From Blepharisma japonicum (taxonomy: Eukaryota; Ciliophora; Heterotrichea; Heterotrichida; Blepharismidae), in contig CATKHK010000178.1 in assembly GCA_949751835.1 (NCBI GenBank), positions 1 through 28,616 on the forward strand: a stretch of 28,616 nt of DNA, given 5' to 3'. Positions 10,129-19,231 of the stretch are shown piece by piece (position 1 is the stretch's first letter; each line of letters opens with the position of its first letter). The position numbers were made by a program, and so were the translations under genes. The notes under the pieces are model-generated. The model was not told the origin of the DNA. It saw only the letters and a list, made by a program, of their open reading frames with translations, and ran no database searches.

Positions 10129-11806
10129 TTAATAAATTACTGGACTAAGCTCGCTGAAAAACTTTTTAGAAAATATGGAATATTGATTCACTTCATTTTA
10201 AGAAATTTATTAATAAATTTCTATGAGCTTCTATTCTAAGCAAAATAGTATTAATTGATAAGTAAAGAATATCATTCCTTGAAACTTATTAAGAAAATCC
10301 AATTAATCAAAAATTAGAGAAATTGGTTAAGGAGTTTTATTTATGACTCGTTAATTTAATTTATAAGGAAATTCTACTTAACGAATAACTCTATAAGATT
10401 TTAGTATTTCAATATAATTCGAAATATTTTTTAAATAAGCATTGAGGTTTTCAATTTTGCTAAAATGCTTTCCAAATTAGTATTAAAAATTAATGATCGT
10501 AATATGCATACTATTCGAATAAACTCTATAGCAGTTATCTAAAGTACTTATATATAGCTGTAACAATAAATAGTTAAATGTCAAATATTTTGAAATCAAA
10601 AAACCCGAATTGTTATATTAATTATAATTTTAGATATCATTTAACAGCGATTCAAGTAAGATTTTGTCTATAGCATTTATAATAGGCAATTCATGATTAA
10701 AGCAAATTAGTCCGAATAATTTTAGGCTTTTTTAAATCAAAATAAATTACTATTCTTTGAAATTAGTAAAGTGCCTTTCATCTTTAATTTGGACTAAACA
10801 TGATTAAGAAATACTTTTTATCATGAGCTATTTACATCAATTATAATCACTTAAATTACAAATTATTTAACCCATAAAGTTAAATAACTTATTAAGGCAT
10901 AAATTTCTAGCTGATTTGGAGAAAAAAGGCATTTATCATAGTAATGATTTTAGATATCTATGCTTAAATTTTGCTAATAGCATACATATCTTAACTTAAT
11001 TTAATTTAATATAATGTTGAGATGAACTTAAAATATTTGCTTATCGAGGACTTAATATCTATGCTATATTTTAGATTATTTGACTTTAGCTGATGATTTT
11101 ATCCCATGTTAATAATTATTTTATGTTTTAATTCTGATTTTGTTCACTTAAAAGATTCTAATATTTTCTTAATCACAACAACGAAAAATTCATTTCACAG
11201 ACCTAATAAAATTACAAAATTGTTATCTGTTGGCAATATTTATATTTAAAATTTATTTTTAATGATATCTTATTGCACCGTCTTATTTTCAATATAAATA
11301 GCTAACACAAAAGAAAAATATTTGCTGATTTTTTAATTCAACGACTTTAGAACTTTAGGGTATAGGCAATTATTAAACACTTTAAACACTTTAAATAATT
11401 TGTTAATTTTATTTTATTATAACAGGAAGGAAAATATTTGAGGAATTGCTTTAAATAATTCAAACTTGCTAATCAGCTTAATATATAAAGATACTCTTCA
11501 TGTTTAATAGACATAATTGAAATTCTATCTGATAAGAATAAATATGGATTATTATGTTCTGACCAAAAATAAGTTCCAAAAAACTTCAAAAGCTTATTTT
11601 TTTGGTAATTAGGCTTAATCATATTGAGCATGAGCATATATTAAAATTTCTCAAAGGTACTTATTCAGCCTTATATTCTCTTGTATAATTGAACTTAGTT
11701 TACTTTAACCATATTACTTTTCTAACTCAACAGGGTTTTAATGATAAAATGTTGTTAATTCTAGAGCATTTTTTTCATATTTTTTTCTATCTGTTCTATT
11801 ATTAAT
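10129..11806. other. Largest gene-free stretch of the window, 1,678 bp
   Basis: Strongly AT-rich with dense TAA in every frame and no ORF over 60 codons, even allowing UGA as sense where I checked. It lies between divergent genes (minus-strand small helical protein on the left, PLAC8 on the right), far longer than the 18-160 bp that separates other divergent pairs here. Apart from the inverted repeat at 11563-11605 and a short tandem AACACTTTA repeat near 11375-11394, I see no structured element. It may hold a non-coding RNA, a degraded sequence or a retained germline-type insert; none can be shown. Confidence 0.5.
11563..11605. repeat. Imperfect inverted repeat (possible hairpin)
   Basis: CCAAAAATAAG at 11563-11573 is matched by CTTATTTTTTTGG at 11593-11605. 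The arms are complementary except for two extra T in the right arm, and the loop is about 19 nt. It lies about 200 bp upstream of the PLAC8 start. A/T-rich hairpins arise by chance in such DNA, so significance is uncertain. Confidence 0.35.
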
Positions 11807-12121
11807 ATGTCAAAGTTTACCGAATCTTTATTCGGATGCTGCTCAAACATCAAAGTTTGTTTATGGGGAGGCTGTGTTCCTTGTGGGCCTTACTGCTTGC
11901 AAGGATATGCTATAAAAGATGCAAGTAAAGGTGCTGACGGTTGTTGTTTGCCTTGTCTGATTGGTAGCTTTTTGGGATGCATGGGAGGAGCAATAAATAG
12001 AGCACGAATTCGGCAATTGCTTAATATAGAAGGGAATTTTTTAAATGATTGTTGTGTTCATTGATGTTGTGGCCCTTGTGCATCGTGCCAAGAGTATAGA
12101 GAAGTTAAAAAAGTCTCTTAA
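11807..12121 (+). CDS. PLAC8-family cysteine-rich protein
   Basis: 104 aa with TGA at 12062-12064 as Trp; the stop is TAA at 12119-12121. It is a classic PLAC8/DUF614 protein. An N-terminal FGCCSNIKVCLWGGCVPC block leads into a hydrophobic segment with CCLPCLIGSFLGCMGGAINR, then a basic link ARIRQLLNI. The diagnostic C-terminal part HWCCGPCASCQEYREVKK corresponds to the family pattern CCxxCxxxQExRE. Without UGA=Trp this last signature would be lost, so the gene is direct evidence for the code. PLAC8 proteins (plant PCR/fw2.2, animal PLAC8, many in ciliates) are small membrane-associated proteins linked to metal or calcium handling and growth control. The specific role here is unknown. Confidence 0.93.
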
Positions 12122-12457
12122 TTATTAAATAGTCAATTTAATGCAGATTACATTTGAGATTATTGCTTATTCAATAATTTTATACATACAAATACAAATA
12201 ATATGGTTTTGAAATACTAAATATCATTTCATATAAGTTTTATGATATGTATCTTTTTATTTTTTAAAAATTAATGCTCCCAGCCATTTTAATTAAAAGA
12301 AAGGATATAAGTTTCTTCACTTAAGTATTATTTTTACTGCTTTATTTCAAGCAAGCTTATAATTTTTTTATATACTATTAGACAATTAAATCTATCTGCA
12401 ATATTCTTTCATATTTTAATCTTTTTTATTTAATTCACTTAACCTTATCTCAGTAGC
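12122..12457. other. Gene-free convergent interval, 336 bp
   Basis: AT-rich DNA between the PLAC8 stop (plus) and the Rab stop (minus). It should contain the 3' ends of both transcripts. I see nothing else in it. Confidence 0.5.
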
Positions 12458-13078
12458 TTAGCAACATTTTTTCTGTTGAGTGTGCTGTTTGCCAGCTTTC
12501 AGCTTTTCTCCTCCCATCCCTTTAATTTGGCTTTCCATAGCATCTTCCTTTGCTTGGCTTCTCTTCATAATTTCTTCCACAAGTCTTACTAAAGCTTCAT
12601 TTGCATTTGTCCCCAATTTCGAACTTGTCATGTAACTTGCTACAAACTGCCTTTGATTTGCAAATCTTGCCAAATCATCATTTGTCATACCGCTTCCAGG
12701 GACTAATAAATCAGATTTATTTGCAACAAGAACCATAGGGATTGGTGAGCCATCTGGTAGTCTTACATTATCATCAACACTTCCTTTCCACAAACTGGCT
12801 TGCTCAAGTGTTCCTTCACGTGTTGCATCAGTAACGACTAATGCTCCATTGGCATCTCTGCAATAAAGTCTTGAAATTCCACCTAGCCTGTCTTGTCCTG
12901 CAAGATCCCACAATTGAACTCTAACTGGTTCTCCATTGATTTCAATTATCTTGAGGCCAAATTCACAACCGATTGTGGCTTTGTATTTTTCAGTGAATGT
13001 ATTATAGACAATTCTGTTAACGAGAGAAGTTTTACCAACACCTACGTCTCCAATAACCAAAACTTTAAAAAAGCTCAT
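12458..13078 (-). CDS. Rab32/38-like small GTPase
   Basis: 206 aa, the usual Rab length, intronless, stop TAA. All G motifs are intact: P-loop GDVGVGKTS (10-18), switch I KATIGCEF (T35 for magnesium), switch II WDLAGQDR (Q62, catalytic glutamine kept), NKSD (120-123) and TSSK (151-154). The C-terminus KKCC supplies two prenylatable cysteines. The stretch LPDGSPIPMVLVANKSDL is characteristic of the Rab32/38 branch, which in animals directs traffic to lysosome-related organelles and mitochondrial contact sites. Blepharisma makes pigment granules and extrusomes, so a role in those is an inviting but untested guess. Its ATG (13076-13078) lies head to head with that of the next gene, 18 bp away. 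Confidence 0.95.
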   Translation of the reverse strand: MSFFKVLVIGDVGVGKTSLVNRIVYNTFTEKYKATIGCEFGLKIIEINGEPVRVQLWDLAGQDRLGGISRLYCRDANGALVVTDATREGTLEQASLWKGSVDDNVRLPDGSPIPMVLVANKSDLLVPGSGMTNDDLARFANQRQFVASYMTSSKLGTNANEALVRLVEEIMKRSQAKEDAMESQIKGMGGEKLKAGKQHTQQKKCC

Positions 13079-13096
13079 ATTTTTTGGAAACTTTAT
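13079..13096. promoter_or_regulatory. 18-bp spacer between two divergent start codons
   Basis: Only 18 bp separate the Rab ATG on the minus strand from the coiled-coil ATG on the plus strand. Core promoter elements of each gene must therefore overlap the coding sequence of the other, or transcripts must start almost at the ATG. Confidence 0.6.
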
Positions 13097-14620
13097 ATGG
13101 AGAGCACGGTTTATAGTTCGTTTTTGGACTCAAGATGCACTGCATTGAGGGAAAAAATCCCAGTCAGGCTACAAAAGGATATTGAAAATGAGTTAGCAAC
13201 TTTAGAAAAAGAAAGGAAAGAAGGAATCCGATTGGACCAACAGATTCATGAGGCTGAAGAAGAGTTAGAACAAATCCAAAGTAAAATTAAAAAGTTCTCA
13301 GAAAATAGAGAATTGATAAGTTCAATTTCGGTTTCAGAGAAAAAACTCGAAATTTCGAATTCTCAATACCAAGAAATCTTAAATGAAAACCAGCTGTTAA
13401 GATCACAAGTTGATGCATTACGGCAAAACATACTCTCATATGAAAGAGTCATTAAAACTGCAGAATCAGATATCGAAAAATACTCTAAATTATCTTCAAC
13501 AAAAAATAGCACTACTCAAAAATTAAAAGAGTCTGAAGAGCAAAATCAGCAACAACTGACCATCTTAAGGTCGAAGAGTGCAAGTGCTAGAGAAAAGTTT
13601 GCAAACAAAATAACTAGCCTTGCTTCAATTATACAAAATGAGGAGCAGCACAAGTCTCAAACACTGAAAAACATAAAAGAAAGTTTAAATATTCAAATGT
13701 TTCGACCTCTTAATATGTTAGACAACACCAAAGTTGTAAACTTTTTGATACCAAAGTATCAAAGTCAAATAATTGCTAAGCAAGGAGAAATAGATGACTA
13801 TATAGAGCAAGTTAATGAACTAGAGAGGGCCTTGAGAGCAATAACTCAAGCTACTGGAATTATTAGTAGCAGTGATGTTGTGACACAAATTTTGAAATCA
13901 GAAGAGCAAATAGGGTCTGTTACAAAATATTTAAATGAGTTAAATGCAGAAGCTGACACACTTCTAAAAAGCCTTGCCTTTATGTTTTTATTTTTAATGC
14001 AGAAAGGCATGACTGCGAGTTTTAATAAAAAATCGGCGAGCGGTAGATCTGAAACAGTAGAAAAGCAACTGCAAAAATCAATTGAAAGCAATAAAGACCT
14101 GAATTATAGATACGCACAAATACAATTCCATATAAATCACTCATTTACCCTTATAAAAGTAATTGCTAGTTAGCAAATGATTAAAAAGTGCAGAGAGACT
14201 CCAATCCAACTTCAAATTCATACAAATCCACCAATCGTTGCTCAAGAAACCTGTGAAGAAAACATTTGTTTTTTCTTAAGCCAAATTGAGGAATATATTT
14301 CATATTTTCAGATGATTATTTCTAATTTATCTTATCCTAGGCCGCTGACTCCTATGAAGTCTCATAGCCCTCAAAAGACAGTTCCAAGATTAAATGTGAA
14401 TTTTATTTAGCTAATTTTGGAGTCTAAAGACCTTTATCAAGAATCTGATTCTGAGGATGCAAAAAGCCCTAAAAGTTTGGAATTTATGAAAAGCAGAGCA
14501 AAAAGAATATATTTAGCTTATACGGAACGCAGATTGACAAGTAATAATCATTCTCCAACAAAAAGTGATTTTATTTCTTCTAGAACTTCTAATTTAGAAT
14601 CACTTAAAAGTGCAAGGTAA
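13097..14620 (+). CDS. 497-aa coiled-coil protein, three exons
   Basis: Exons 13097-14158, 14174-14395 and 14411-14620, joined across two 15-nt introns; exon lengths are 1,062, 222 and 210 nt, all multiples of three. ATG at 13097 is chosen because the frame upstream of it runs antisense through the Rab gene. Residues about 20-340 are almost continuous coiled coil (ENELATLEKERKEGIRLDQQ; SQVDALRQNILSYERVIKTA). The C-terminal part has a further helix and a Ser/Pro/Lys-rich tail with PRPLTPMKSHSPQK and a final LESLKSAR. The layout of long heptad repeats followed by a disordered tail recalls axonemal docking or linker proteins such as ODA-docking subunits, but I see no diagnostic motif and leave it unnamed. 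Confidence 0.82.
14159..14173 (+). other. 15-nt spliceosomal intron 1 of the 497-aa coiled-coil gene
   Basis: GTAATTGCTAGTTAG, phase 0. If retained it adds VIAS and an in-frame TAG; removed, the frame runs FTLIK-QMIKKC. Confidence 0.8.
14396..14410 (+). other. 15-nt spliceosomal intron 2 of the 497-aa coiled-coil gene
   Basis: GTGAATTTTATTTAG, phase 0, with a GTG rather than GTA start. Retention ends in an in-frame TAG; removal joins PRLN to LILESKDLY. Confidence 0.75.
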
Positions 14621-15041
14621 ATGTATTTTTCTATTATTAACTATTTGAACTAAAATCATTTGCTTTCGGATTATAATAAAGTGAAAAGTCATATCTCTGC
14701 TTTAATTTTCATTTCTGAAAAGATTATTTTTCTCTTGTTGATCACTTGTTTAATCCAAATAATATTTTACATTGGTATTTATTAAATATTTAGATCTGAA
14801 AACTTAATTTTGATATTGCTTTTGTGTGATGAAATTTTCTTTTCCCCATCTCAGATAAATTATATGATTCATGCTATTGTTCTTCGAAATTTTCATTTCA
14901 TTAGCCTTCAAGTTATCTGAACTTCTGTTTTATCAAAGAATTTTGTCGTTTTTCCCCAAAATATATAAGTAAATATTCCATTCTCTAAGCTAGCTCAAAT
15001 TGCATAGTGAATGAGAGGCTTATAACCATTTTTTGTTGGCA
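14621..15041. other. Gene-free stretch, 421 bp
   Basis: AT-rich DNA between two plus-strand genes. The last part (about 14980-15041) should contain the promoter and short leader of the eL38 gene. I see no coding frame or RNA gene. Confidence 0.5.
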
Positions 15042-15284
15042 ATGGTAAGACCTATGTAGCCTAAAGAAGTTAAAGACATCAGGATGTTTGTCCAAATGTG
15101 CAGACCAGGCACCAACCAAAAAGCACAAGCCAAATCTGTCACCATCAAGAAGGTCGGCAAAGTCACAAAATTCAAGCTTCGTTGCAATAAGTACCTTTAT
15201 ACTTTGGTAGTAGATGATGTGCAAAAAGCAGACAAACTTAAACAGTCATTACCACCAAGTCTCAATAAAAAGGAAATAAACTAA
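15042..15284 (+). CDS. RPL38: 60S ribosomal protein eL38
   Basis: 75 aa, close to the 70 aa of animal eL38, from exon 1 at 15042-15044 (the ATG alone) and exon 2 at 15060-15284. It opens MPKEVKDIRMFVQM, matching the family start MPxxIxDIxxFL. It carries AKSVTIKK, KFKLRCNKYLYTLVV and the diagnostic C-terminal KADKLKQSLPPSLNKKEI. eL38 is a structural protein of the large ribosomal subunit. An unspliced frame would begin at the internal ATG 15084 and lose the conserved first eight residues, so the 15-nt intron immediately after the start codon decides the N-terminus. No UGA is used. Confidence 0.95.
15045..15059 (+). other. 15-nt intron directly after the eL38 start codon
   Basis: GTAAGACCTATGTAG. 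Phase 0, between ATG and CCT. Retention would put TAG at codon 6; it also contains an out-of-use ATG. It has the same TA-NN-TAG end as the other introns. Confidence 0.88.
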
Positions 15285-15970
15285 GTTTGAGCTTATTCTT
15301 TAGAAGAATTTAATCCGCGTTAGTATCAATAAAATTAAATAAATTGAAGGTCATGGAATCACTAGATGAGATATTCCTGGCATGTATCTAAATACAAGAA
15401 TAGCTTTAGTTTCTATATGAATGAGAGATTGACTTTATTTCGATAACTAGAATTTAAAAATTACTTCTGGCTCTTTAATTATATCATAAAGTTAATTTTT
15501 GAGATATTGGAAAAGTATGAAATTTTTTGTAAATAGCATATCATTATGTTAATTTATTTCTGATAAAAATAATTTGAGTAATCCAGTATTATAGTTTTAA
15601 TTATTTGACAAAAATAGTAGTAAAATTAATGTGTAAGCATTTTTATAAAGCTTTTCTTCTTGATTAGTGCGATTGGTGTCTTATAATAAGGAATATGAAA
15701 ATCAATTAATCAATTTAAAAATTTATCATATTACTTTTTATTTCCATATTTTCATAAGATAGCAAAATCTAATTCAGATTGAGACAAGTCAGCAAATGCT
15801 AAATATTATATAAAAGTACAGTAAATATTTAATTTTTATTAATCTTTATAAATAAATATACCAACTTTATTATAATTCAAATAAATTTAGAATCAAAAAT
15901 ACTTTTCTTATCAATTTTAATAGCAATAAAATTTCTGTCCTTTAAGAAGTTAAAGCCTAAAATAATCTAA
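15285..15970. other. Gene-free stretch, 686 bp
   Basis: Very AT-rich DNA between the eL38 stop and the next plus-strand gene. It has stops in all frames and no recognisable RNA gene or repeat. It is unusually long for the spacing elsewhere in the window. Confidence 0.45.
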
Positions 15971-16180
15971 ATGACATTGATTAATCGTAATAAAATAATG
16001 GATCCGAAAACAAGGGACTATTTGATTATGATAGGTGGAGGCTTGGCTATTTTTTTCCTGAGCTATGAAATATTCAGCCCGAATAGCTTTTTAAATTCAA
16101 CTAGCGCTGCAGGACAAGCAGCCAAAGAAGGAGTAAAAGCTGCTACAAAAACCTATGTTGGTGAAAAACTATCCAGATAA
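15971..16180 (+). CDS. Small single-pass membrane protein, unknown
   Basis: 69 aa from ATG 15971, or 60 aa from a second ATG at 15998 (MDPKTRDY). One clear transmembrane helix, YLIMIGGGLAIFFLSYEIFS, lies near the N-terminus. It is followed by a small-residue, Ala/Lys-rich helix with AAGQAAKEGVKAATKTYVGE. The size and layout resemble small organellar or ER membrane proteins, but I recognise no family. The stop is TAA. It precedes a four-pass membrane protein gene on the same strand by 146 bp. Because it is short, it is less certain than its neighbours. Confidence 0.55.
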   Translation: MTLINRNKIMDPKTRDYLIMIGGGLAIFFLSYEIFSPNSFLNSTSAAGQAAKEGVKAATKTYVGEKLSR

Positions 16181-16326
16181 ACATTGACTAAGTTAAGCAA
16201 ATTTAAACAAATTGGTATAATAATTAAAAATCACTTGAAAAATTTTAAGCAGATATTAACTGAATTTATCAGAATAAAGAATTCAATGAATCATCTCAAT
16301 TCTCAAATGGCCAATATGGAAATAAA

Positions 16327-16818
16327 ATGGAGCCACAACCGGTCGGAACAACGATTCATCGTAAATCATCTCGCTGGACTTTATCTATCCTATCAGCTAT
16401 AGGTCTAATAATGACCGTAACAATTTTTTCAATACTTGGAGCTAAAGGAGGGCATTGTGACATACCTCTTCGAGAGTGATTATTTATTTTTTCGGGGACA
16501 TTAGGCTTGATATCAGTAACTTCAATGATTGTTGAGACCTGCCTTATTAAGTGTTTAAGCTACAGAACTGCCTTTTATTCTTATAATATCGCAATGGGAT
16601 TTGGAATTACTTTTCTTTTTATTTGGCTTAGTATTGGTGCATATTTTATTTTAAGTAGCTCTACTTGCAGAGATAATTTTAAAGTGGGGTATGATTTGAC
16701 GCTGAGCATTTTTGGGGTTTTCTTTTTGATTAGTGCTTTGATGATCGGCCTATTGCTAGCTGGAATATTCAGTGGGTTTTTTGAGAAAAGAAAATCTTAC
16801 CAATTTTTGAATGGCTAA
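16327..16818 (+). CDS. Four-pass membrane protein, unknown
   Basis: 163 aa, starting at ATG 16327, with TGA at 16477-16479 as Trp51. Four hydrophobic segments can be seen: WTLSILSAIGLIMTVTIFSI (about 17-38), LFIFSGTLGLISVTSMIVET (52-75), FGITFLFIWLSIGAYFIL (about 90-110) and SIFGVFFLISALMIGLLLAG (about 125-150). The N-terminus is short and the C-terminal tail basic (FFEKRKSYQ), consistent with both ends in the cytosol. The second extracytosolic loop holds a Cys (STCRDN). This is a tetraspan/MARVEL-like topology, but no diagnostic motif such as CCG is present, so the family is left open. Confidence 0.75.
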
Positions 16819-17007
16819 AAGATTATATTTAAACAATAATTGTATCTAAACTATCACAAAATAATTTATTCTCATCTATAGAACTCTTGCATTGGATACC
16901 CCGTCTTTAAAATCCTTAATGCTAATTTTTTATTTTACATTTTTTAATAAAAATCTGTAACTAACCAATTATTAGCTTATTAAATTTTACATTCTTGATT
17001 TTCACCA

Positions 17008-17772
17008 TTATTCATTATCTGAAATTCCTGGAGCTAAATAAAATTTTATTTCTGCATCTCCAAAGGTGTACTTTAACAAGACCGGCTCATCAGGATGAAT
17101 TACAATCTCAGTATTTTTTGATAAAACATGTGCTCTTGTGATCTTTTTTAAATAAGCCAAATTCAGCTCTGTCCTACAACTTCTAAAAGTTCTTATCAAC
17201 GTCCCATTTTGCCCGATTCTCTGCTTATAACTAATACTTCCACCAGCAGCAGGACATTTTATGCTGAATTTTACTCTTGCTTTATTAACATCAATAATAA
17301 GAAACTCGCTTAAATGAATCAAGTCTCCACAAATACCATGGAATTCTCTTGCATTTATATAAAAAGTGGTTTGATAAGGTAGCTCAGGTGGATCTACATC
17401 TTCCATAATATTTGCGTTCAGATTAAGTGTAAACTCGCATACCTTTGGACGGTTATGTGCTTGAAAACAAAGATTAAGAACAGTAAGATCTGGAGCTGAT
17501 GAAAAAATAAGAGAGTCTTCTGATTCGGCAAGCCTTAGTAGTTGGCTAAGTCCTGGGAGTGATAAATTCAACTTAAAAGCTTCCTGGCATTCATAATCTT
17601 CAAAAAAAATCGCTGGCAAATTTATTGTGACTTGCAAAATATTTAAAGGGTCAGTTGACATTAGACAAATTCCAGCCTCACTTACCTCAAGATTAGCATC
17701 AGGAATCATATCTTTCACAATATCAATCAATTTTCGGAAGTCTCCGAGCTGGGCAATCCTCGCTTGAAACAT
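17008..17772 (-). CDS. PCNA: Proliferating cell nuclear antigen (PCNA sliding clamp)
   Basis: 254 aa against 261 in human, intronless, stop TAA. PCNA forms a homotrimeric ring that tethers DNA polymerases and repair factors in the nucleus. The start MFQARI, the two-domain spacing, K164 within LIIDVNKARVKF (exactly the position of the ubiquitin/SUMO-acceptor lysine) and the C-terminal KFYLAPGISDNE all match the family. The interdomain loop keeps P129, E130 and Y133. Several residues lining the PIP-box pocket differ from human by position: M40 is T, H44 is N and I128 is P. It could be a diverged paralogue or simply the ciliate form. ATG at 17772 is unambiguous; the aspartic protease gene starts 128 bp away in the other direction. 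Confidence 0.93.
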   Translation of the reverse strand: MFQARIAQLGDFRKLIDIVKDMIPDANLEVSEAGICLMSTDPLNILQVTINLPAIFFEDYECQEAFKLNLSLPGLSQLLRLAESEDSLIFSSAPDLTVLNLCFQAHNRPKVCEFTLNLNANIMEDVDPPELPYQTTFYINAREFHGICGDLIHLSEFLIIDVNKARVKFSIKCPAAGGSISYKQRIGQNGTLIRTFRSCRTELNLAYLKKITRAHVLSKNTEIVIHPDEPVLLKYTFGDAEIKFYLAPGISDNE

Positions 17773-17900
17773 ACGTTGTTAAAAATTTGCTAACAAAAAA
17801 TTAGGGGGATCTTAAAATAATTTTAATTATAATTTATATAAATATAAAGAATTTTGGTTGTTTTTGCGTCATATATTCTGATAAAACGCTATACGTATAA

Positions 17901-19118
17901 ATGGCCTTTATAGCTCTTCTATTATGCAGCACTCTTGCATTTGGCTATATTAAAGTACCTTTAGAGCGCAAAAATCCTCTCAGCTCTTTAGATCTCAAAG
18001 CTTTTAAAGCTGCAGCAAGCTCTATAGACCTTGTAACTTCTAATTCTACATCTCAAATCCTTAATGTCAACAATATGCAATATTTTGGTAGCATCAGCGT
18101 AGGAACCCCTGCTGAAAAATTTAGCGTGATTTTTGATACAGGCTCAGCTTGGCTTTGGGTTCCTTCTATTCAATGTAAATCTTCCTGCCATGAGTCTTCA
18201 AATTACTTTGACAGCTCTGCAAGCTCTACATATGCAACATATAATGAGACAATCCAACTTTCTTATGGCCAAGGATTTGCAAATGGGGATATTGGGTATG
18301 AGAAAGTGTCTATTGGGGATACCTTTACCCTTTCTGTATTAAACCAGTCCTTTGTAACAATCAACGAGGACAAAGATTTCGAAGGTTTAATGGCAGATGG
18401 AATTTTAGGCTTAGGGTTTAAGGAGCTTTCTAATAACCAGTCAACACTTCTTGATAACTTAAAAGATCAAGGCCAAATTGCAAATAAGATTTTTTCAGTT
18501 TATTTGACGGATAATGCATTTGAGTCTGGACCGACAGAAGGATCTGTTGTCATTTTTGGGGATTATGATTTGAAAACTTATGCTAAAGTGGACGAAATTG
18601 ATTATATAAATATTTTAGAAGAAACTGGATACTGGGCGGTGTGGCTAGGTGGGATTAAAATAAATGATGATTATTTAGCAACCACAACATTTGTGGGGAT
18701 TGTTGATACTGGGTCAAGCTTAATCAATATTCCAATAAAAGATGCAAATGCAATATTCACTCAAATTTCTAATAGCGGGACATGCGAGATTGCAAGCGGG
18801 TTTCTATTTTGTGACTGTGGGTACCAAAATAAATTGGGAGATTATCCTAAAATTTCATTTTTGTTAGGTTTGTCAAAGAGATTTTTATTGGGGCCTGAAG
18901 ATTATTTCTTAAAGCAGGGGTCTGATTGTTTGCTTTTATTTGCAGCGTCACCTTTTGATGATATATGGATATTGGGAGATGTGTTCTTAAGAAAATACTA
19001 CACGATTTTTGATGCTGAAAACTACAGAGTTGGGTTTGCGCTTTCAATTGATTCTGAGGACAATGCATATTATTGGAGTTTCAATCTTTTCTTAGCATTA
19101 ATTTATCTTTATTTATAA
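17901..19118 (+). CDS. Pepsin-type (A1) aspartic protease, secreted or lysosomal, with hydrophobic C-tail
   Basis: 405 aa. A signal peptide, MAFIALLLCSTLAFG, is followed by a propeptide with KVPLERKNP, then the bilobed catalytic domain. The two catalytic motifs are intact: VIFDTGSAWLWVPS with D79 and GIVDTGSSLINIP with D269. The flap has the expected Tyr (LSYGQGFANG, Y122). The family-typical disulfide is seen as CKSSC, and WILGDVFLRKYYTIFD near the end is the canonical A1 C-terminal signature. Cathepsin D-like enzymes digest protein in lysosomes or food vacuoles. Unlike cathepsin D it ends with a hydrophobic stretch, FNLFLALIYLYL, after SIDSEDNAYYW, suggesting a GPI signal or membrane anchor. 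Stop TAA, no intron. Confidence 0.94.
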   Translation: MAFIALLLCSTLAFGYIKVPLERKNPLSSLDLKAFKAAASSIDLVTSNSTSQILNVNNMQYFGSISVGTPAEKFSVIFDTGSAWLWVPSIQCKSSCHESSNYFDSSASSTYATYNETIQLSYGQGFANGDIGYEKVSIGDTFTLSVLNQSFVTINEDKDFEGLMADGILGLGFKELSNNQSTLLDNLKDQGQIANKIFSVYLTDNAFESGPTEGSVVIFGDYDLKTYAKVDEIDYINILEETGYWAVWLGGIKINDDYLATTTFVGIVDTGSSLINIPIKDANAIFTQISNSGTCEIASGFLFCDCGYQNKLGDYPKISFLLGLSKRFLLGPEDYFLKQGSDCLLLFAASPFDDIWILGDVFLRKYYTIFDAENYRVGFALSIDSEDNAYYWSFNLFLALIYLYL

Positions 19119-19231
19119 AGAATAAGAATTTGAGAGAAAATAAAATGCTAATCTTAAAGCCTATAAAAACTAATTTTGATGTTATCTATTTGACCCCAAT
19201 TATTAAATTAATTATTTTTTGAAATTTGTTA

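Noticed and set aside
12893-13096. Plus-strand upstream extension of the coiled-coil ORF
   Set aside because: These 68 codons are antisense to the well-conserved Rab GTPase core and show no coiled-coil character; the ATG at 13097 starts the helical protein.
16184-16402. Plus-strand ORF upstream of the four-pass membrane protein
   Set aside because: It has no ATG start, overlaps the well-supported gene beginning at 16327 in another frame, and is low-complexity.
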